Part shown: piece after piece, positions 27,601 through 36,600 of the stretch | Position numbering within the stretch: position 1 is the first letter of the stretch | Layout: the number at the start of each line of letters is the position of its first letter | From: Plectrocnemia conspersa | Taxonomy: Eukaryota; Arthropoda; Insecta; Trichoptera; Polycentropodidae | DNA: 64,000 nucleotides | Assembly (NCBI GenBank): GCA_009617715.1 | Contig: VTFK01000288.1 | Span: 186,001 to 250,000, forward strand | Direction: 5' to 3' | Notes under the pieces: generated by a model | The model's input: the letters and a program-made list of their open reading frames with translations, nothing else | What the model was told of the DNA's origin: nothing | The model's database searches: none | Made by a program: the position numbers and the translations under genes

Positions 27601-30600
27601 AGACGAACAAAAGCACGTACAAGAAGAAGTTCCAGAAGTTACGCCTTCGATATTTGACACGATAATGACTACCTTATCTTCGTTAATTATTGAACAAAAA
27701 CCTGACAAACCTCATGTAGATGATCGCTATGAAGGTTCAGGTGTTGATGATGTAACGAAGTTGGACGCTGAAGTCGAATTGACAACCACTTCACATAAAA
27801 TTCACGATCATACAGTAAAAGAATTAGAAACATCTACGGAAACCAAAGAAGTCACGCAAAAATCAATAATTGAAGAAGACGCGACTCCTATTGTCGAAAC
27901 GCACGATGAACATGATGACCATACCGTTCAGCCAGAACATGTTGATGCAGCAACGCAAGAATCAGAAAAAGAGCAAGAACATGTTACCGATAAAGTTTCC
28001 GATCATGATATTCATGAAGATGTTTCAGCTACTACTATTGGACATGACATTAAAGATTCTCATAAAGAGCCAGAGATCGTTGATGATGTATCAGCTACTA
28101 CTATTGGACATGACGTTAAAGATTCTCATAAAGAACCAGAAGTCGTTGATGATGTATCAGCTACTACTGTTGGGCATGAAGATGTAGATCATCCTACAGA
28201 ATCAGACATCGTTGATGATGTATCAGCTACTACTATTGGACATGCAATTGAAGATGAGCATAAAGAATCGGAAATCATTGATGATGTATCCGCTACTACT
28301 ATTGGACATGCCATTGAAGATTCGAATAAAGAACCAGAAATCACCGATGAAGTACCTGCCACTACTGTTAGACACGATATTGAAGATTCTCATGAAGTAC
28401 CAGAAGTCACCGAACATGATGCCGAAATTTCAGTGACTGAAAAATCGCACGCCCAAGAAGAAAAACATACAACAGAATCATCTACAAAACTTGAACCACA
28501 GGTAACGGAAGACGTAACTGCTGTCAAAGTAGAAGACAGTGAGGCTCACGAACATGAACCTCAAGCGACTGAATCTCCTGATCACGGTGAAGATGACGAA
28601 ACTAAATCTGAAACGGTGACTCCTACTCATGATGTTGTTACTGAGCATGCTGAAACTTCAGCGCCGGATGAAGTCGAACGTACTAAAATCACTACAATCA
28701 AATCTATCGATGAACTAGAAGCTACTACGATTAAAGACTTTATTGAAAGAACTACGCGCCATCCGGAAATAATCAAGGATGATACCACTGTCACGAAACA
28801 AGAAGATACCTCGACTGAAAGTCATGTGGATTCAGAAGAAGATTCGATGATTCAACAAGAGCCATCTCGCATCCCAGGAGAAGGAGACTGTCTTGTGGAT
28901 GGAATAACTTACAGAAACAACACAAATATTCCGACAAGAAACAAATGCCAAGAAAGGTGTGAGTGCATGAATAGCATATTAAAATGCGAGCATGTGCAAT
29001 GTCCTCCTCCACCTTCAAACATGAAAAACTGTCAACCAGTACAGCACAGCAAAGACGCTTGTTGTCCAACATATACTTGCGAACATATGGTAGAACAAGC
29101 GATAATCGAAACTGGAAATCAAATGTACGATGGTCATGAACAAGTCACAGAAAAGGTTAGTGATGTATTTGAATCCGAGAAAGAAGTAACTGAACACGCA
29201 ATTACAACATCACAGCCACTCATTCACGATTCAACTACTGTCACTTATCACAAGTATGACGATAGTGCCGAAACTCAAAAGCCAGAAGAAATACCTGAAT
29301 CGCACGATGAACAAAAGCCAGAAGTACCCGACTTTGAACACACTGTTGCACCACACAGAGATGAAGTTTCCGAAGAACCAATTGTCCCAATTGAATATCT
29401 TCCTGGCTGTGGACCAGAAGGTTGCTTTAAAGATTCTACTAAACCAGGACAAGAATTCTCGACAACTACAGATTCTATCGATCAATTTACAACATTTGAA
29501 ATTAAACACGAGACTGAAGAAAAAGAACATACAACATTCCACCCCAAGGATATTTATTATGAACAAAAGACTGAAGTTCCAGTACATGAAGTTGTAGATG
29601 AGCACGATGTTAAAGAAATTACAACAGATTCTTCTCTTTCTCAAACACAAAAGCCAGCGAGTGATGATAAACAAGTTGAATCACATGTTACAGAAACACC
29701 TGTAGCGATTACGACTCAATTGCCTTCACATGAAGAAAAAATAACTGAAAAGCCTTTAGATTCTTCTGATGAAACCCCGGAAATAGTCGAAGAAGTCACA
29801 AATGTAGCGGAAATTGAAGATACACATAAAGTACATGATGAACAACAACCGATTGATCATGAAACGCAACGGCCCATATCTGATCACGAATACGATTCTA
29901 AACAGACAACGTTGCTTCCAGAGGTTATCGAAGATGAACATAAAGAAGAACAACCGATTACTTCTTCACCCAAAGATCATGAAGAATCTTCAACAGTAGC
30001 TGACCATATTGATGAGCACATTACTGAACCAGCTGAAAAAACGCCAGTTTCTCATGAAAAGCACGAAGATGAAGTTGAGCCAGAACATGACACGAGCAAA
30101 CCAGAACAGCAATTAGAAGATGAATTACTTAAGGCTACTACCGTGAGAAGTGAAATTCACGAAGATGATGGTCACGAAGAAGAAGTGGAACAAAAACCAG
30201 TTGAACCGGAAGAAGATGATAAGACAATCGAAGAAGTCCATACAACAGGATCAACAATCGATGAGGTGACACACAAAGATGTTGACATTACGACTGTCAT
30301 TTCTGACGTTCATGAAAAAATTACAACCGCCTCACCCGAAGTAGAAAAATCTACTGTGTCCATTGATGGCGTTAATGAAATCGGTGTCTCTGTATTACCT
30401 ACAGATTCAGTCGATGACTGTGGAACGTCGGGATGCTCTTCCAAGGGACCTAGTGATTTAGGAACGACTAAGGCTCCAGAGTCGGTTGATGACTGTGGTT
30501 CTTTAGGATGCGAAGTTTCAGCTGAGTATACTAGACTACCGAGCGTAGTTACTGAGAAACCAGAACATATACCGTCGCAAGAACATGTACCACAATGCAA

Positions 30601-33600
30601 CGAACACGGTTGTGTTGGAGATGATCAACAAAATATAATTAGCGACGATCTCGATAAATCTGAATGCGGTCCAGAAGGCTGCCAACCAACCAAACAACAC
30701 TTACCTGACACCGTAGATAAAGAAGTTACACACGAAGACGGTCTTATTGTAGAGCATGTTCAAACAACGGTTGTGCCGCAAATCACAACTGAAAAGACAT
30801 TGGACGAACATGTTACATTGAAACCAGTACTACATGGTGATGATGAAACTTCAACTGGTAAACACCCTATTGATGGAAGCGACGATGAAAACGAAATTGA
30901 AGATGATCTTCAACAGACCATTAGACCGATAATTGAATCAGTTGAACAGAAACCCGTCGGCCAAGACGATACGTCAGATAAAGAACTAATTAAACCTGAA
31001 CAAGAATCAGAAGTGGAACACGATGTTACTACGGAACATGAACTTGTCAATGAAATTGATGTGCACTCTGGACAAGTAGATGATAAATTTAGCCAAACTT
31101 CTGATGATAACACCGATAAACCATTATCTTCAGATGAAATATCAGATATATTCACAACGGTATTGCCGTCCTCAGATGAAATAAATACTGAATTGCCAGT
31201 TATTAAGAAACCAACTACTGGACACAAAGAAGTTGTATGTGTAGAAGATAGATGCTCCTTTGTATCTGAAATACCAGATGAGAGCACCCCTGGTGAAAAA
31301 CACGAAGAAAAGCCAGAACACACTGACGATACTGTAAAGCCAGGACATGTCGATGATAGTCAACAACCAGAGCACGTAGACGTTACTGAAAAACCGGAAC
31401 ATGTTGACGATTCTGAAAAACCAGAACATGTGGATGATTCTGAAAAACCAGAACAACCAGAGCATGTAGACGCTACCGAAAAACCTGAACATGTAGATGA
31501 TGGTGAAAAGCCAGACCACAGCCAGGAAGTAGAGCATGCAGATGTCACTGACAAACCAGAACATACAGATGATAGCCAAGAACCACAACACGTAGTCACT
31601 GATAAACCCAAACATGTTGAAGAACTTGAAAAACCTGCTGAAGTTGAAAGTGAACAACCAGAGCATGTTGATGTTACAGAAGCACCAGAACACGAAGATG
31701 ACAGTCAACAACCAGAACACGTAGACGATAGTAAAAAGCCAGACGACAGTCAAGAAGAAGAGCACGTAGGTGTCACCGACAAACCAGATCATGTTGACGA
31801 TTCTGAAAAACCAGAACAAATTGATGATAGTCAACAACCAGAGCATGTAGACGCCACTGAAAAACCAGAAAACACTGATGATTCTGAGAAACCAACCGAA
31901 GATGATACTGAGAAACCAGAGCACGTAGATAGTACTGAAAAACCTAAACATGTTGACGGTTCTGTAAAACCTGCAGTAGATGACAGTGAACAACCGGAGC
32001 ACGAGAGTCAGGAACCCGAACAGGTTGATGTCAGTGAAAAGCCAGAACATCTTGATGATTCTGAGAGACAACCGGAAAATGTTGATGCTACTGAAAAACC
32101 AGAACACGTCGATGATATTCAACAACCCGAACATGTGGATGTTACTGAAAAACCAGAGCACGGCTTAGATTCAGAAGAACAACCCGAACACGTTGATATA
32201 ACTGAAACACCAGAGCATATCAAAGACGATCAAAAACCCGAACATGTAGATGCTAGTCAAAAACCAGAACATGACGATGCTACGGAAAAACCAGAGCATG
32301 TTGATGATTCTGTAAAACCAATTCTAGATGCCAGTGAACAACAAGAACACGACGCAACTGAAAAACCAGAACAAGTTGATGATGTTCAGCAACCCGAATC
32401 TATTGATGACAGTAAAAAACCGGAACACATTGATGACTCAGAAAAACCAATTGTAGATGACGGTGACAAACCAGAACATGTTGATATCACCGAAAAACCT
32501 ACACACGATGACGATTCTGAAGAACAGAAACCTGAGCATATTGATGACAGTCAGCAACCTGAACATGTTGATATTACTGAAAAACCAGAACATGTTGAGG
32601 ATTCTGAAAAACCAGAACATGAGGATGAGAGCCAGCAACCAGAACATGTAGATGTCACTGACAAACCAGAGCATATTGATGACAATCAACAACCAGAACA
32701 TGTGGATACCACTGGAAAACCAGATCATAGTGACGATTCTGAAAAACCAATTGTGGATGATAGTGCGCAACTGGAACATGAAGATATTACTGATAAACCA
32801 GAGCATATAGACGACAGTCAACAACCCGAACATGTTGATATTACTGAAAAACCAACACACGTTAGCGATTCTCAAGAACCAGAACATGTCGATATTACTG
32901 AGAAACCAACGTACGTTGATGAATCTGGAAAACCTGAACATGTCAATATCGAAGAACAACCTGAACATGTTCCTATTACTGAAAAACCAAAACACGTTGA
33001 TGATGCCCATGAACAACCAGAGCATACCGGTGTTACAGACATACCAGAACACATAGATGACAGTGAACAACCGGAACAGGTAGATGATACTGAAAAGCCA
33101 GACGACAGTCAGAAAGAAACACATGCAGACACCACTGACAAACCTGAGCTCGATGATGACTCTAAAAAACCAGCACATATTGATGACAGTGAACAACCTG
33201 AACATGTTGATGCTACTGAAATTCCAATACATAGCGATGATTCTAAAACACCAATTGAAACTGACGGCGAACAACCACAAAATGTCGATGTTACTGAAAG
33301 ACCATTACACGGGGATGATTCTGAGGAACCGGAACATGTAAATGTCACTGAAAAACCAGAACATGTTGAAGATAGTGAAAAACCAGAACACGTTGACGAA
33401 AGTGAAAAGCCAATACATACTGATGATTCTGAAAAACCAGAACACGTGGACGACAGCCAGCAACCAGAACATGCAGATATCACTGACAAACCAGAGCATA
33501 TTGATGACAGTCAACAACCGGAGCATGTGGATACCACTGGTAAACCAGAACATAGTGATGATTCTGAAAAACCAATTGTTGATGATGGTGCGCAACTGGA

Positions 33601-36600
33601 ACATGTCGACATTACTGAAAAACCATTACACGAGGATGACTCTGAGGAACCAGAACACGTAGATGCTAGTGAAAAACCAGAACATGTTGATGATAGTGAT
33701 AAACCAGAGCATGTTGATGAAAGTGAAAAACCAGAGCATGTTGATGAAAGTGAAAAACCAGCAGTTGAGACATCTCAAAAACCAATTATAAGCGACGGCG
33801 AACATCCACAACACGTCGATGTTACTGAAAAACCAGCACACGTAGATGACAGTGAACAAACAGAGCATGTAGATTCCACAGAAAAACCAAAGCCTGTGGA
33901 TGATAGTCAACAACCTGAACAAGAAAAAGAAAACGAAATTCCGTCTGATTTGGAACACGTTACAGAGGATATTATTAAAATCGATGATGACAAGACTGAT
34001 AAACCAAGCCTTGAATCTGATACCCACATTAAAGAATCAGGAAAACCTGACATCAAACCATCTGAAAAACACGAAGCTGACGAAGAAATTACGAAACCAA
34101 CCCATGTTTTAGAATCTGACGATCACGTAAAGGAAATTTTGGAACCGGAAAAAATAGAAGAAGAACAAGCTAGCGAAAAACCAGTTCATGTCGATGATAG
34201 CCAACAACCTGAGCATATCGATGATTCTGAAAAACCAATTGTAGATGATGGTACGAAGCCTGAACACGTCGCTGCTACTGAAAAACCAGAGCACGTTGAA
34301 GACACTCAAGAACCAGAACATGTAGATATCTCAGAGCAACCAGACCATATTGATGATTCGCAAAAACCAGAACAGCTTGATGATAGTCTAGAACAGGAAC
34401 ACGTGGATACCACAAGTAAACCAGATCACGTTAAAGATTCAGAAGAACCCATTGTTGATGACGATAAGCAATTGGAACACGTCGATATTACTGAAAAACC
34501 TACGCATGTTGATGATTCTGAAGAGCAGAAACATGTTGACATTGGCGAAAAACCAGAACATATTGATGACAGTCAACAACCCGAACATGTGGACGTTACT
34601 GAAAAGCCAGATCACGTTGACGATTCTGAAAAACCAGAGCACGTGGATGACAGCCATGTAGATGTCACTGACAAACCCGAGCATATAGACGACAGCCAAC
34701 AGCCGGAACATGTGGATGTCACTGGAGAACCAGATGAAAGTGATGTTTCAGAAAAACCAACTGTCGATGACAGCCAACAACCTGAACACGTAGATGTTAC
34801 TGATAAGCCCGAGCATATAGATGACACTCAACAACCAGAACATGTGGATGTCACTGAAAAACCAGATCACATTGCCGATTCTGAAAAACCAATTGTAGAT
34901 GACAGCCAGCAACCAGAACATGTAGATGTCACTGATAAACCAGAGCATATAGATGACACTCAACAACCAGAACATGTGGATGTCACTGGTAAACCAGATG
35001 AGAGTGACAGCCAGCAACCAGAACATGTAGATGTCACTGATAAACCAGAGCATATAGATGACACTCAACAACCAGAACATGTGGATGTCACTGGTAAACC
35101 AGATGAGAGTGACGATTCTGAAAAACCAATCGTGGAAGACGGTGAGCAACCAGAACATGAAGATATCACTGATAAACCAGAGCATATAGATGCCAGTCAA
35201 CAACCTGAACATGTAGATATTACCGAAAAACCAACGCATGTTGATGATTCTCAAGAGCCAGAACATGTTGATATTACTGAAAAACCAACACACGTTGATG
35301 ATTCTGAAGAGCCAGAACATGTTGATATTAGTGAACCTGGACATGTCAGTGTTACTGAAAAAACGAAAGATATAGAACAAGATAATATAGATGATAGATT
35401 ATCAGGAAGTGAACAACCAGAGCATGTCGATGTTACAGAATCACCGGAACACGAAGATGACAGTCGAAAACCAGAACACGTAGACGATAGTAAAATCCCA
35501 GACAGCCAGGAAATAGAAGATGAAGATGTAACTGATAAACCAGATCATGTTGATGACTCTGAAAAACCGGTACAAATCGATGATAGTCATAAACCAGAAC
35601 ATGTGGATGATATCACTGAAAGACCAGCACATGTCGACGATTCTGAGAAACCAAGCGTAGATGATATTGAGCAACCAGAGCACGTAGATATTACTGAGAA
35701 ACCATTACACGGTGATGATTCTGAAGTACCGGAACATGTAGATGTCAGTGAAAAACCAGAACATATCGACGATAGTGAAAAACCAGAGCACGTTACCGAA
35801 AGTGAAGGACCAGTGCATGTTGATGATTCTGAAAAACCAGTTGTAGATGACAGTGAGCAACCAGAGCATCATGACGTCACAGAAAAACCGGAACATACAG
35901 ATGACAGTCAAGAACCACAACATGTAGATATCACTGAAAAGCCTGACCATGTTGATGATTTAGAAAAGCAAGAACATATTGACGATTCTGGAACACCTGC
36001 TGTAGATGATAGTAAAGAACAGGAACATGTGGATGTCAGTGAAAAACCAGATCATGTTGATGATTATGAAATTTCTGTACCAACCGAAAAACCTGTATAT
36101 GAAGAAGTTACAGAGGATCATAGAATACATTTCGAAACTGATGATAGTGAAAAGCCAAGCGAAGGCATTGATCAAGTAAAGGTTCACCCGAGTGAAGATC
36201 AAACAGAAATACCAATATCTGACGATAGAACTACAATTAAAATTGAAGAGGGACATGTACCAGAAATAACTGAATCTATTCACGAAGTTGAAAAACACAC
36301 AACAGCAATACCTGAAGACATTGAGAAACATACCACAGTAATACCTCAAGAAATTGAGAAACATACCACGGTAGTACCTCACGAAATTGAGAAACAAACC
36401 ACGATAGTACCTCAAGAAATTGAAAAACATACAACAATAGTACCTCAAGAAATTGAGAAACATACAACAATAGTACCTCAAGATGCGGAAACTTCCAGTC
36501 CTGTCGAAGAAGATGCTAAATTACCAGTTAAACCAATTGATGTAATAACCGAAAGAATTCCTTCAGAAGAAGTAACAACACAAATAGCTGAACATGAAGA

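Noticed and set aside
31172..32161. Long minus-strand open frames opposite the Tnc repeat (also 32438-33280, 34748-35380, 35960-36481)
   Set aside because: They mirror the codon pattern of the PEHVDD repeat, give hydrophobic low-complexity translations, and overlap a strongly supported sense exon.
31312..36070. Regular short repeats that could suggest a CRISPR array
   Set aside because: The units are coding, contiguous and without unique spacers, and the genome is eukaryotic.
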